Shown here in pieces: positions 24,704-37,004 of a stretch of DNA of 64,000 nt (its first letter is position 1; each line of letters begins with the position of its first letter). Below the pieces are notes generated by a model, which ran no database searches, had not been told where the DNA came from, and worked only from the letters and a program-made list of their open reading frames with translations. Source of the DNA: Lobosporangium transversale (Eukaryota; Mortierellomycota; Mortierellomycetes; Mortierellales; Mortierellaceae); NCBI RefSeq assembly GCF_002105155.1, contig NW_019028979.1, positions 806,001-870,000 of the forward strand, given 5' to 3'. The position numbers and the translations under genes were made by a program.

Positions 24704-26251
24704 ATGAGCGACAGTATAAATCCCTTGCATATTCCTGAGATCATTCTCCTCACAGGTGCCTTCCTCGATGTAGAAGGCCTTCTAAACTGTATTCAAGTCT
24801 CCAAGGCTTTCTACAACATACTTATTGGGCTTCTTTGGAGAAGAATCGTTATCGGACCTTCACCAGCCGAATATCCTTCTAGAGAAGTACTGCAGAAATA
24901 CAAGGGGCACATTGAGGAGATTGTGTTTATAAACAACTTCCCTAAAGAGTATACGGAACTGCAAGGATGTACTCGTCTCCAGTCCATCTATTACAGGTCA
25001 AGGCTTCGTATGGCGATTGGATCAGATTGCCTATTAAAACTTTCCAATCTCATCAAGGCACACCATCCCACTATCACCAGTATTTATTTCCACGCATTTC
25101 AAAGTTCACATGGGCTCTGGAAGGCACTACTGGAATGCACCAACCTCAATATATTGAAGGCTTGTAATACGAGTATAAAGGATGGGGTCGATCTATTTCT
25201 TCAAGTCTGCAAGAAACTGAGACATTTGACCTTGGAAGATGTAGCCATACATCAGCTGCCTGCCAACTTTCTAAGTAATGAGGCCAACGAATATTCCCTC
25301 CCAAATATGCACACACTGTGTATTGAGAGGGTCAAGATAGCCGGCCCTCCCAAACCGTACACCAGCTGGTATTGCCTTGGGACGTTGGTTAAGAGATGTC
25401 CAGTATTGTGTGAACTGATTGTTGACGACAGCTACGAGCAATATCATCAAGCGGACTTCTACAGAGCAATACTCCTTCAGCATCCCTGGGCTCTAAATAG
25501 TTTATCAGCGCTGAGTTTGCATAATATGACAATAGAGGACAAGGATATGGCAGCACTTCTTGGTCGTATGACTGGATTACGACAGCTATCCTCCCTAAAA
25601 TGCGAATTCGGCCAGTTCTCTTTACAGGAGCTACTAGCAGACAAGCAAGAGATACTGGATGATGGGGAAATAGTACAAAAGGCAAGGCTTCAGAGACTCT
25701 GTGAGACACTTGAAATATTGGTGCTCTATACATACAATGCCGGCATTGGTCAAGCTGTGTTGTCAAGTTGCCCACGGCTGAAAGAACTAGAGGGACCTAA
25801 AATTACAGTGACAGAGATTGTCAATGGAGCAGAATGGGTATGCACAGGACTGACTGATTTGACTATCATTCTTGAGGCAGACGTTGATCAAGAGACTAAA
25901 GAAGGCATGGCAAAGACGCGCCTTGCGTTTAGACAACTAGGCAGGTTAACTAAGCTACGATCGCTTGCCCTACTAGATAGCTATTCGTGGAATGAAGCTA
26001 GATCGGTGCTGAACTTGAGGCTAAAGACAGGTCTAGATGAACTAGCCAATCTGAAGAGTCTACGCTCACTAAGGTTAGAAGACGATAAATACTGGCAAAT
26101 ACAACTTGAGGAAGCGACATGGATGGTGAACAATTGGCCAAGTATCAAATTCGTGGGTAGCGATCTGAGCGATGAGGAAGCTGAACCTAATTTGGCGATG
26201 GAGTTCCTAAAGTCGCACAACATATCCAATATCTGGGAGGACATGGATTAA
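24704..26251 (+). CDS. F-box/LRR protein (paralogue C, intact)
   Basis: Single exon, 515 residues from the conserved start. F-box at about residues 6-52 (LHIPEIILLTGAFLDVEGLL, then CIQVSKAFYNILIGLLWRRI), followed by LRR to the end (WMVNNWPSIKFVGSDL). An in-frame ATG at 24632 would add 24 residues; copy K has a similar in-frame extension, but in copy F the matching upstream ATG is out of frame, so the inner ATG in the TTGTAAC context is favoured. Expected role: substrate receptor of an SCF ubiquitin ligase. Flanks on both sides are shared with copies A and K. Confidence 0.85.
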   Translation: MSDSINPLHIPEIILLTGAFLDVEGLLNCIQVSKAFYNILIGLLWRRIVIGPSPAEYPSREVLQKYKGHIEEIVFINNFPKEYTELQGCTRLQSIYYRSRLRMAIGSDCLLKLSNLIKAHHPTITSIYFHAFQSSHGLWKALLECTNLNILKACNTSIKDGVDLFLQVCKKLRHLTLEDVAIHQLPANFLSNEANEYSLPNMHTLCIERVKIAGPPKPYTSWYCLGTLVKRCPVLCELIVDDSYEQYHQADFYRAILLQHPWALNSLSALSLHNMTIEDKDMAALLGRMTGLRQLSSLKCEFGQFSLQELLADKQEILDDGEIVQKARLQRLCETLEILVLYTYNAGIGQAVLSSCPRLKELEGPKITVTEIVNGAEWVCTGLTDLTIILEADVDQETKEGMAKTRLAFRQLGRLTKLRSLALLDSYSWNEARSVLNLRLKTGLDELANLKSLRSLRLEDDKYWQIQLEEATWMVNNWPSIKFVGSDLSDEEAEPNLAMEFLKSHNISNIWEDMD

Positions 26252-28272
26252 AGAAGAAGGGGAAAGCATTGTCATACCATAACCTGATATAGAGGATACA
26301 GATCTTGGGCATGGGACTTTTAGTGCATGCCTACTTCATGATCGTCAAATGATTTAAATGATGTTGGTTATAAGAGTCACTATAGTAATAAAAACAAATA
26401 CAAAGCATTGCACATTGCCGAAAGTGGAGGATGGTTCCTTAACTAAAAGAGCCAGTGCAATCTTCGTTTGTGTAAACTTTTTATCTTTTTTTTACGGCTG
26501 CCTCAACGAGTTGCACAGCTATTTCACTTGCTACAGGAGATGTGGTTAAGCTGAAGAGTTAAGTATTTCTCTAAATGGCTTCATCCACAGTCTGAGCATT
26601 GATAGATAGATCTCAATGATTTTCAGAAGGTCACTATCATTATTGTCAAGCTTCTCTTTGTCATTTTCGATACCAAATTATACTTCTTCAACCGTATTGG
26701 CATTTTGAATGTGTAAGATGCTTGGTATTTTTTGATATCTATAAGTGCCTACTCCATATTCCCGCGCTTAATGAATTGAAGGTCAAGTATCTAGATCTAA
26801 AAGGCACCATGAACCATACCCATGTCTGCATAAGATGATAGGGAGCTGAGGCCATGAAGCTGAATTACAATGCTCCCCAGTTCGACAACTATCGATAGTT
26901 GGTTGAGAGGATAGAGAACTGGGTTGAGGAGATAGTGCATGAGCAAGATAGACTTCCCTCAAGTTGAGAAGACTCGCAAAATGAGTATAGTAACTAAAGG
27001 TTTGAAAGGTGTGGAAAGACATAGCAGGCGAATACTGGACAGCGAGTGATATGCTGTTGCAAATAAAGGTTGTGCTATTCATTCGCTGCTGCATAGACGA
27101 GTTGTGAATGACCGAGCTATACGAGCGTTGCTTGTATAGTAGCGATGAAAGTAGCATAGCCATGGAAAAAAATAGGTTGTTAGATATTGCAGACATAACC
27201 AAGTGGCAGATGTACTTTCGAGTAAAATGATATTGCAGCTTATTTTTGCCTCTCTGGCAATTTTTTGTGCAAATGCATCAAACAAGTTTATTTAAAAGTG
27301 CTAATGAAAGGTTTTCCGGGTGTCGGTAGTGTTTATGGGGGACGAGCGAGTCATGTTTTTGTTATAGCAGTTTTGATACATGACAGATTTTCAGTGACAA
27401 TTGATCCGGCGCCATAATCATTGATTTTTGTGTACAGGATGTCGATGTCATTGGGCAATGATTAAAGAGCCTAGGTGGTTACACATCGGTAGAATAGACC
27501 TTTTATTTCTGAAAGGTGGTCAGTTATACGCGGCCTTTTTGTTGTAGAGTATGACGCTTGTTATTAAGCTGTACTATCCAAGCATATGGCTGTCATAGAT
27601 CTCAGCCGTCAGTTGACTTATAATTCATTCTTTGAAGGTTGATTAAAGGATGAAAAGTGGGAAGGGGATCGTAGACAAGGATTAAGCATTTGCCTGTTAT
27701 ACCTTTCTTCATCTTCGAACCTGCTGCTGATATCGTTCTAAAGTTACTTCAACTTGAACAAGTCTGTATTTTTTAGAGGCGAAGCTTCGTCAGCCTTTTT
27801 TTTTCTTATTATTTTCGTTTTGTTGCTACTGATTATAGATGACATGAATAATGGAGTGCCGCAGGCCATGTCAAGCTATTCACAATATGATATTCAGAAC
27901 ATTAGGTGCCATTGGTCTAAATGAAATGAGAAAAAAAAAAAAATGTTTAATACAATCCAAAATCCTTTTGTCCAGTGTACATCTGCTTTAGCAAAACCAG
28001 CACTTCGCACGAGTAGATGGAGAAGCGGCTGTTGCAGTGGCGTTTAAAGCTGATTTCTTACAGCTGTTACAATAAGTTATAAGTTTGGTCCTTCAAAAGA
28101 CAAGAATTCTCACGTAACGATCATTGGTTCTATGCAAACGAACAATATAAACCTTATTAGACTTGGATGGATTGGTGGCGGGATTGCACGTAATCATCAT
28201 ATCCAATTAAAAAAACTTTAAAAAGGATTCAAATCTGCATTTCCATGCTTCCACCACCATCATTTTCACCAC
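26252..28272. other. duplicated F-box flank, then anonymous AT-rich DNA
   Basis: 26260-27290 matches the flank after copy A, including the block ATGAGTATAGTAACTAAAG (26981-26999). From 27300 to 28270 I see no gene or repeat; the last 100 bases should be the remains of a promoter for copy D. Confidence 0.5.
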
Positions 28273-28484
28273 ATGAACAGCATTAAAATAAATCCCTTGA
28301 ATATTCCAGAGATTATCTTAATTGTTTCTGACTTTCTCGACCAAAGGAAACTTCTAAACTGTGTCCGTGTCTCCAAGCTTTCATAGTGTACTTATCAAGT
28401 TCACATGGAGAAAAATCACTGTCAGGCCATTCAGATATCCTACTGGCAAAGCACTGGGGAAGTACAGGAAATACATTAATATCG
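28273..28484 (+). pseudogene. F-box pseudogene fragment (paralogue D)
   Basis: The ATG is followed by NSIKINPLNIPEIILIVSDF and LDQRKLLNCVRVSK, a good F-box start. One base is then missing (AAGCTTTCATAG), giving an immediate TAG. In the shifted frame the copy continues (SVLIKFTWRKITVRPFRYPT, then GKALGKYRKYI) and stops matching at about 28484. Only the N-terminal sixth of the gene remains. Confidence 0.85.
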
Positions 28485-28787
28485 ATGGATAGTCTGCTTT
28501 TACATCTTTTTTATGAATATTATGAGCCCAGTACCTCAAAGGAAGGTTATTTTACTTGTACTTGTCCAAGTCTACAGGCATTCGAATTTTTGTATTGAGG
28601 CATTGTTTGAGCACCAGTGGTGGTCATTAGAACATTAGAGATGAGCGCGAGTCATCGTTTTTGTAAGAACAATTATTGTTACAGGTCGGATCCTGAGCTT
28701 TATTTGATCAAGTGCTATTTACACAATAATCGAGTTTTTTTTTTTATTTTTATTTTTATTTTTATTTTTTATTTTTTATTTTTTTAT
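28485..28787. other. intergenic spacer
   Basis: Short AT-rich stretch with a (TTTTTA)n microsatellite at about 28738-28788 next to the end of the sterol-carrier gene. No gene is seen. Confidence 0.5.
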
Positions 28788-30605
28788 TTAATTCCGCAGC
28801 CTCCAATGAGATTTAGCTTCATCCTCTCGAATGGCCTTGGGACCTGCGATTTCCACAAGTGTTCGCTTCAAGGCTGTGAATACCTTTCCGATCTCATCAG
28901 CATCTTCATCCACTAACTTGAATAGCTTTAGATCGTCCGCTTGAGTTTGGCCCTTCTCCTTTCTTGCCTTGGCTAAGGCACGTTGTGCCTCTTCAATCTG
29001 TGATTTTTCCTTTGAAGCAGCGTTATAATCGTTGTTAAGGATGGCTTGAGTCACAGGTGCCCAAAGTTTAAGCGATTCCAATGGTCCCATCTGATCCAGT
29101 GGCTTCAGTTCCGGCGGAATAGCTTTATCAGTTTGAGCATCAAAGAAAGGTTGACCGGTGCTAAGATGATTACTCTTGTTATCCTTTTTGATGCTTTTTC
29201 CAATTTCATTCCCAATAGCTCTGTTTCCGTTTCTATTACAAGTGCTTAAAGTAGATACTTTGCTCCAGACACCTTGAGCTTTATAAAACGGGTCCTCGTT
29301 TTCTTCGATGGGTCTCAATATAGCCTCAAAGTGATTACGTTCGCCTGAAAAGAATCCCTTTGAGCTATACTCGATTGTGGTGATGTGCCCTACACTGCTA
29401 ATAATATAACTAGATCCAGCCAACTCAAGGGTTGGTCTTCCTGTGATGATCCCACGGATATGGAGTGTAGGAAGGGTAATCAGATAAGTCTCATTGAATT
29501 TTGGAAGTGTCACGATGGCATGGCCTGTTTGAGAGACATTAATTCCTGCGGGCATAGCAAAATGTGATTTCTGACCGCATTGTCCCTCTAAAATGACGCC
29601 TGCTGTTTTGTTTTCTAAATGAAAGGCCATAATCTGTGTAATTTGGGATAAACAAATACCCATGTTAAAAAATTAAGTTTGACGTCTGCGTAGAACAATT
29701 GACCCTCAAATAAACAAACGCGTTCCCATTCCACGGCTATTTTGTAATAGTCATTTTGGAAGGGAAAAAAAAAAAAAGAAAGAAAAAAAGCTTACAGGAG
29801 GGTGATGGCTGACTTGTTCAGCTTTTAGAAAAAGATCCCCAGTCTCTTGATCTCCTGTCCACTGAGCAAAGTATTGTTCACCCAAAATGGGATTATAGGG
29901 TTTCTTTTCCATGCCTGAAGCCGTGGATCGAGATGAATAAGAACTGTAGAGCGTTGAGATGAACCAACGTGTGCAACTCAGCAGACGATCCTCAGGTGTA
30001 GTCCCTGAAGAGATGGATGCAAACAGTTTGGGATGGTCACCCCAATATTGGCTACAGTATAGGAAAAAAAAAAAGTCAAACATATTTCAGAAACCCAATC
30101 TAAAAGCAGCAACAACTGCTGCGCAGATGTCTTTGTCTACAATGAAAAGAATGAATTGGAAGGATAGGTCCTTCTCTCCTCCCTCTCCCTCTTCCTCTGT
30201 CATTACCGTCTCTTTTACAGAGTAAAGCAAAGGACTTTTTTTTCTTCTTAAATATTTACCCTTAAAGTTGTCAAATATGAAGATGAGAAATAAAGATGTG
30301 AGACAATTTTTTTTTTGCACCATCTACCACAAACACGAATCCGAAGATGTGGATTCTGGGCACCATCTGTTTCTTTTAATTGGAAGTGAAAAAAGGGGAA
30401 GGATAAATAGGTAATAATATATAATAATAACAATAGTAACCTGCCTATATTCGAGCAAGCTGACAGAGCTCAAGAGAAAACTAGGACATGTCAATGCAGA
30501 GAGGTCTCCAGAGAAACTAGCAAGAGTAGTGATGAAACTGCGGAGGGTATCCTTATGAGCAGCAGGAGCTTCTCCCATAGAGGTATTGTCACTGGATTGT
30601 CTCAT
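28788..30605 (-). CDS. OSH4: oxysterol-binding protein homologue, Osh4/Kes1 type
   Basis: Three exons (30445-30605, 29796-30051, 28788-29633) give 420 residues, close to yeast Kes1 (434). There is no PH domain, as in the short Osh4-7 group. The N-terminal lid and early strands read SFSGDLSALTCPSFLLSSVS; the family fingerprint EQVSHHPP is at residues 132-139, at the end of exon 2. Later segments (MEKKPYNPILGE, FFSGERNHFEA, AKSHWRLRN) match the ORD fold. It should exchange sterol and PI4P between membranes. The first intron only keeps the frame if its donor is GC (AG|GCAGGT at 30444-30443); this restores YSQYW, as in the yeast protein. The start ATG opens a normal-length N-terminus. Confidence 0.9.
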
Positions 30606-32187
30606 GATGTCCTTGATTGAGTAATATGTTTTGTATAAAGTACAGTTCAAATTTAAAATGTTTTTTATAAAAGAAAAAAGAGAATAAAAAAATAAAAATA
30701 CAAATAAAAAACTGAAAGGAGAGAATAGTGGAGAGAGTGTGTGCGGAGTGGGATAGATCAAAGCAGAAGAGCTTGGAAGGGGTTGACAAAGTTGAACATT
30801 AAAAAAAAAAAAAAGAGAAAAGAGGCAAAAGTGAGAGTGAAAGAAAAAAAAGATGTCTTTTTAAAACAAGACTGTTAAACGCATCATTACATTGCAATCA
30901 TAAAATTATTTGTTCACAGCCAATGTGTGTGTGTAAATGCTACAAAATAAAATAATCAAATATGAGGTTTAGTGGCATACATGAAGCAAGTACAGCAAGA
31001 TCCTGCTGACTACCATCCATCATCCGATTACAGCGAATAGGCTGCATAATGCGTTGTTGCTGATTGTTATTGATATTGTGCATGATTTGCTCTAGTTCTC
31101 TTCCTCTTTCCAATCCAAGGTGTTCACACTTGGCAAAGTCGAGTTGCAATCGGGTAATACTTTTATTCTTTTCACACTCCAGTTCCACCCCGTGGCTCCT
31201 CGTGCCTATTGTCTCAGGTTGGTATACGGTTGGCTGTCTCGGCTAATTGGATGCACTTCACACTTTATAGGCTTAAACAAGCTCTTGTTGCTTCTTTGAA
31301 GCAATAGGCTGTCTCTTCTCTTCTCTTAGCAAATTTCAACCATTTCTTTGGAGCCAAGACCATGACACGGACTAGATCGACTATAATGTGTAGTAAAAAT
31401 TGCATCTATTCTACTCAGGATTCTGTTCTTCAACGTTTCCTCATCGTCGCCAAAATTCGTACTATTCTATAGTGAGTTTGCATCTTTCCAGACTTTCTGC
31501 ATGTAAAACGATCTTGTCCTTGATCGATTTTGCTTTTAGATCTAACCTGATTCCTACCATCTCTACATCGTGGGACCTCACGAATCCATACATTCAAAGG
31601 CTTCTTTTTTAACCTTCTTGTAATACATCTTGACTAAAACTGTAGTTGCTTCCAAGTCTGATTTCAAGTACTGCTAGGTTGTGCAAACGACAAAGCAAGC
31701 AACGCAATAGTAAATGTAATATCTTGCATCGAAACATTCCTAAGAGCCGGTGGCGTTTTTATCGTGACTATGGTCATGAGCTAATTTTTGAATTGGCATC
31801 ATTCTGATTCCCTGTTGCTGTTCTGAGACCAACCCCTTAAATCCCATAATGGGCTCCATAATCAACACCATATTTGTAACAATGCGTTTCATTCTCACAT
31901 TCACACATTCACATTCACACACATTCACATTGACAGGTCCGAAACATGAGTTTTAATTAAAACTCAGTGACACTCGGTCTCATAGCACATTTCGCAACAC
32001 TTGCTCATTTTCCTTTCATTCTTTTTATCGTGTACACGACAGAAAAACACCTTGGGTACCAGTCTTCTTCATCCTAATATCTTTGATATAACAACAACTG
32101 TTACTATCACTCTAGTTGCAACGGCAATAGCTAGTTCGGATTAAAGAATTTTTTGTTCCATTTTATCATTTTTTCCACGCGTCATCA
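30606..32187. other. divergent intergenic region with weak coding signal
   Basis: Region between the sterol carrier (minus) and the PPR gene (plus). On the minus strand 30940-31242 is open after a possible acceptor (ATTAG) and contains a protein-like piece (LQLDFAKCEHLGLERGRELE); another open piece is at 31740-31928. I could not link them into a gene and see no known domain. Confidence that a gene exists here is low. Confidence 0.35.
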
Positions 32188-33865
32188 ATGAATACTGCCA
32201 CAGCAACTGCAGCAACGGCTGCAGCAGCCAAAATCCCAACATCAGCATTCATTATCGGAACGCGGACATTGTCGGCGACGACATCTCTCGGACTTTCCTC
32301 TACTTTTTCTTTTTCTCTCTTCCATGGATATAGAAATGGGTCCGGACTTTGTTCTCGACTTGAAAAAGCTACTATTCCTTGGTTTCAGGGACGATCCTCA
32401 CAGCATCCATCGCTCCCTTCTCAAAAAAATCAACAACAACGGTTATTGCAGCCATCTTTACATCATCAACGATTGGGCACAGCCACATTTTCAACCTCAA
32501 GTATGACTTGTCGGTCTTCACTATCAAAAGAAGAGGAAGATCTTTACCAGGTACTTGAAGAAAAAAAAAAAATGTAATACAGTATATTTTTTTATGATCA
32601 ATCAAAAGCAGTAGCATTGACATCATTACATAATATCATTTTTTTATTTTATTTTTCATCTTTTAATTCCTTCAAAGGCACTTACAGTATCATTCAGGAC
32701 CCGATTAGCGGAACAAATTCATAAACCCGAAGATGAATACAAAGCAGTGATTGAACATTGGACAGCTCATTCACAGAAGGATGCTCTAAGTCGTCAGCGG
32801 ACACGGGCTCTAAAGGAACGACTGGCAGCAGCGATCAAACACAAAGATTTAGGTTGGATCCAAAAGGAACAAGAGCGGCTAGAATTGGAGGCTAACGGGA
32901 CTGCGGATGACTATTTCTACATTATTCAAGCATGGATCAAATGTGGCGAACTTAAACGAGCCACCATGACGTTTGAAAAGATGGAGGCCATGCCAAGTAT
33001 TCCAATGACTTCGCGAATATTGGCAGCTATGACAAGGGCACATGCTCGAGCAGGAACAGGGGCAGGAGCAGAAGCAGGCAGCTTGGCAATTGCAGGGACG
33101 ATGGTTCAAAAGATGAAGGATTTAAACTTGCAACCGACCTCGATATATGACGCTAGTGCAGTCTTGGAGTATTATATCAAAATGGCACCAGCCTTGACAT
33201 CATCTTTATCAGAATCAGTCTCAATAACAACCTCAGTAACAGCAACGCGGGAGTCCGATCCAAATCATCAGCAAGTGGAGGCAGTCTGGAAGACAATAGA
33301 GCCTCAGGTACGACTGACAATCTCAACAGCCGCCAACAACAATGCCTCTTACTCTTACAGGATTTATCTACTGTATTTGGTCGGTCGAGCCCATGATCTA
33401 GAACGAGCTGCAGAACTGATCGACACCATGACGAGCCGAAATGTGTCTCCTGAGCTTGAAAAGTATCCCAAGACAGCTGTGAATGTGATTCAACAATTAT
33501 GTCAACATGGTTACTTGACAGAGGTTCAACAATTGTTGGATCAAAAGGAGGCAGCTTTAGCCAAAGTGCTCCCACAGTTGACATGGAGTCATTTAATGGA
33601 GGCTTGTATGGCTCGAGGAGAGGATCAAAAAGCGAGATGGGTATATAATGATATGATTCGGTATGGAATTCAACCGAACAGTCGATGTAAAAAGCTATTT
33701 TCGGATCTGCAAGTAAAAGGGGGCACAGTAGATCGAGGAAGGCCTGATGTAGCGGGGATATCGTTAGGATCGGGATCAGGCATTGAATCAACAGCAACAA
33801 GGAAGTCTGATGCAGAAATTCTGAACATTCTGTTCAATCGACAGTCAAAACCTGCGCTATCATGA
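32188..33865 (+). CDS. PPR-like mitochondrial protein
   Basis: Two exons (32188-32550, 32678-33865) give 516 residues. The first about 100 residues are Ala/Ser/Thr/Arg-rich with almost no acidic residues, typical of a mitochondrial targeting region. After the intron a helical domain begins. Helix pairs resembling pentatricopeptide repeats are seen at YFYIIQAWIKCGELKRATMT, then FEKMEAMPSIPMTSRILAAM, and near the C-terminus at WSHLMEACMARGEDQKARWV, then YNDMIRYGIQPNSRC. PPR proteins bind organelle RNA and help its processing or translation, so a role in mitochondrial RNA metabolism is inferred. Repeats are degenerate; TPR-like helical repeats remain possible. Confidence 0.75.
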
Positions 33866-34281
33866 AAGCGTTTCTTTTCCTCCGCCTGCACTCTCATTAT
33901 CTCTTTCTTTTATATATTTTTTATACACATTACTTATCTAGATCCTTTATTATCTTTTTAACATCTGGATGGGGGCACAAATCGCGATTGTGCACTCTCT
34001 CCCTTTCCTTTGTTTGTACTTTTAAGAAATAAACAAGTAAAAAAAATGGGGCGAACTGTTCTGTTTTTTTTTTTTTTTCTTTTTTTTTTTATCAAATGCA
34101 ATGGTTGTACAACACACACATGAATTATAATTAACTTGTGGGCTAAGGGTGAATGAGAATGAGATTCAAACATCATTCCTTTACTTTCTTTCATCCTTTT
34201 TTTTTTTTTTTTTTTTTTTAAGTGCCTATTTTCCTTATTTTCTTTTTTTATCCAAAATCTGTACCGCTTTCTTTTCTAATA
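33866..34281. other. intergenic region
   Basis: AT-rich spacer with T tracts at 34064-34090 and 34198-34219, between the PPR gene and the monooxygenase. No gene is seen. Confidence 0.5.
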
Positions 34282-35603
34282 ATGTCGGCTGCTGATAATT
34301 CTTCAAAATCTATCAGGAAACCCAAGGTTTTGATCGTGGGTGCTGGTCTTGGTGGATTGACCCTTGGAGCCTTGTTAGAGAAGGCTGGGGTACCATATGA
34401 GATCTATGACAGGATGGCTGAGATCAGAGCTCTTGGTAAAATAAATAAGTATGAACTGATGATGAGAACCATTATTGTCTGACAACTGATTGTTGCTCTT
34501 TTTTTTTTTTTTTTTTTTTTTTTTCTACTTTTTTGACTTAGGAGCGGCACTCGGAGTGGGCGCCACAGTGGCCCCAGTGTTTAAACAGATAGGCATCTGG
34601 GATGAATTTGTGTCGCTTGGCAAAGCAATGCATACGATCGACAACTACAATGAACAACGACAATTGGAGTTCTCCATGGATTTCAGATCTATGCAAGAGA
34701 TGTAAAGAAAAACTAAAGGAATTGCATACTATCTGTTGCAATCAATCATAGTAGGGGAGAAGAGCCACCTTGCTTAATGATTACGCTCATCTTTTTCTTT
34801 ATTTCTTTCCTAGGGGAGGATCCACCAATTATATTTCTTCAAGAGCCGCAGTTCACAGCCTAATTCAGCGTCAAATTCCTGCAGAAAAGATCCATCTAAG
34901 CAAACGTCTAGTGTCCATAAAACAAACCGAGCCATTGGATGGTAACGGTGGCAGTGGCGGTATACAGATCCAGTTTGCAGATAACACAACTGCTGAAGGA
35001 GATATCCTTGTTGGAGCGGATGGAGCATATAGCAGTGTTCGGTTAAGCCTATATGAGCAGTTGCAGAAGGAGAACAAGTCGCCGCCGTCTGATAGTGCAG
35101 GTCTACCTTATAGTTGTGTATGTCTCGTCGGAAGGACTCATCCTTTGGATCCAGCAGAGTTCCCGGAGCTTGATGATCCGATCTGTAGATTCACGTCTGT
35201 GATGGCGACAGATAAGCCCTATTCGGTATGACTTGTATACAAAAATGCAGATACCGCCATACGCTTAGGGCTCGAGCACTAAAAAGAAAAAAAAAATCCC
35301 TTTCTTTTTGTAACCCAGTGGAGCATCTGGACCGTCAAGGACAATGTTTATTGCTGGGTAGTGACCCATTATCTGGACGGGGTCTCCTCCTTAGATCATA
35401 GTACATTTCAGAATGCGGAATGGGGACCCGGAGCCGCCGAATCCATGTGCAAGCATGTACGTGACTTTGCTATCCCTGGAGGGCTGAACAACTCCCTGAC
35501 CATTGGAGATTTGATTGATCGTTCACCTTTGATCTCCAAAGTCTTGCTTGAAGAAAAGGTCTTTGATACTTGGTACTCTGGACGGACCGTGCTACTTGGC
35601 GAT

Positions 35604-35644
<41 letters not shown>

Positions 35645-36421
35645 ACTGAGCGAAATATTAAGGATAATGATATCTTTCGTTATTTTCCGCTCGTTGACAG
35701 CTAAATATTTTCTGTTCTTAAATGTGAATGTACTGAATAGCTGCGCACAAGGTAAATGATCTACTCTTATGAGATTAATCAACACATCTTCATTTTTTTA
35801 TATATCCTTTCTCTGGCATTCTTTTTTTTTATTAACCATCATTATTATTTTTCTATCTCCAGGTTCACCCTGCAAGCGGTTCAGGAGCATGGAATGCTAT
35901 GCATGATGCGATTGTGTTGGCCAACTGGTTAAATGTTTTATCTTCTTCTGCATCTGTGAGCGAGATCGAGGCAGTCTTTGAAGAGTATAAGAAAGAGCGT
36001 TACCCTGTTGTTAAAATCTCCTTTGACAATGGTCGAATCTTTTCGCAAGTGATTGCGCAGGTAAGAAGAAATAAATAAACTTGCTTTTTTAGGTTCTCAA
36101 CTCTCCATAGACATTTATTTGCAAAATGGATGAGAATGATTGATGATGGCATCTTCTGAATCATACCTTTCTTTATCTTTATATATCTTCCCTCACTTCT
36201 TCTTCCTCCTCCTCTTCCCCTAGACCCTGAAGGCCAAGACTATACGCTTTATCATGAGGAATGTGCCCAACTGGCTTTGGCAGATAATGTTGACTCGGAT
36301 GGTCGAATCACGTCCGCAGCTCTCCTTTTTGAAATTGATTCAAGATAACGCCAGCGTACCTCCTCGGCATCAACCTAGTCTTGAGAGGACTTTATCCATC
36401 CTTCATGCCCAGAAAGCATAA
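34282..36421 (+). CDS. FAD-dependent monooxygenase (aromatic/salicylate hydroxylase-like)
   Basis: Seven exons (34282-34435, 34542-34701, 34814-35225, 35319-35604, 35741-35751, 35863-36060, 36224-36421) give 472 residues with a clean total frame. The Rossmann dinucleotide motif GAGLGG is at residues 20-25. The DG motif (DILVGADGAYSSVR) lies in exon 3 and the second FAD motif GDAAHKVHPASGSG starts at residue 336. The GDAAHK motif is completed by an 11-nt exon (CTGCGCACAAG). The fold is the class A flavoprotein monooxygenase family (FAD-binding type 3), which uses NAD(P)H and O2 to hydroxylate small ring compounds; the substrate cannot be told. The end is a helical tail. Intron 4 begins with GT and about 32 A's. 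Confidence 0.88.
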
Positions 36422-37004
36422 GAAAAAAAAAATCATACGCACATACAAAATCAAATACATATTATACATCAATACACAAGAGCAGCCGTAACAAACAGCG
36501 AGCCTTTCTTGCATTCTTGGCTGAACAAAAAAAAAAGGACTTTACTTGGCCAAGCTCAGGCCCTTGTTGACATCGTTGTGTATATTCATTTTCGTTTGTT
36601 ACCAGGACGATTGAGATAAAGCCATTGAACTAAGTCAAATTTGGCTGAGCCGCCTTATTCTAAAGACAAGCCTAGAATTTGTGGTTGGATTTGCAGAATG
36701 ACAGACAGCGTCTAGCTACCCTCCAAACTATTTCAATCACAAGAATGTATTGCTTTTGACATTATAGAACATCTATCTTTCTATCAAGCATGTCTCCATA
36801 TCACCTTTATTTGTAAGGGAAGGCTCCAAAATGAGTATGGCAACTAAAGCCCTGAGAGGAGAGCTGAGACATAATAGGTGAGTAGGTGAATGCTGGACAG
36901 AGCTGCTGTTGACGGTTGTAAATAAATGTCTTTATACGACATCCCAGTGTGGTAAGATTGGGATCGTGAAATAGTTTCTCACTTTTGCCACCACCATCCA
37001 TTCA
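36422..37004. other. intergenic region with F-box flank unit
   Basis: After the monooxygenase 3' end, the stretch 36820-36910 matches the pre-gene flank of other F-box copies (ATGAGTATGGCAACTAAAG at 36831-36849, then a GAATGCTGGACAGAG block). No gene. Confidence 0.5.

Noticed and set aside
31440-31640. Possible CHCH-type gene on the minus strand (YYKKVKKEAFECMDS)
   Set aside because: No second CX9C half could be joined in frame.
33177-33800. 207-codon minus-strand frame
   Set aside because: Antisense shadow of the PPR-like gene with no domain.
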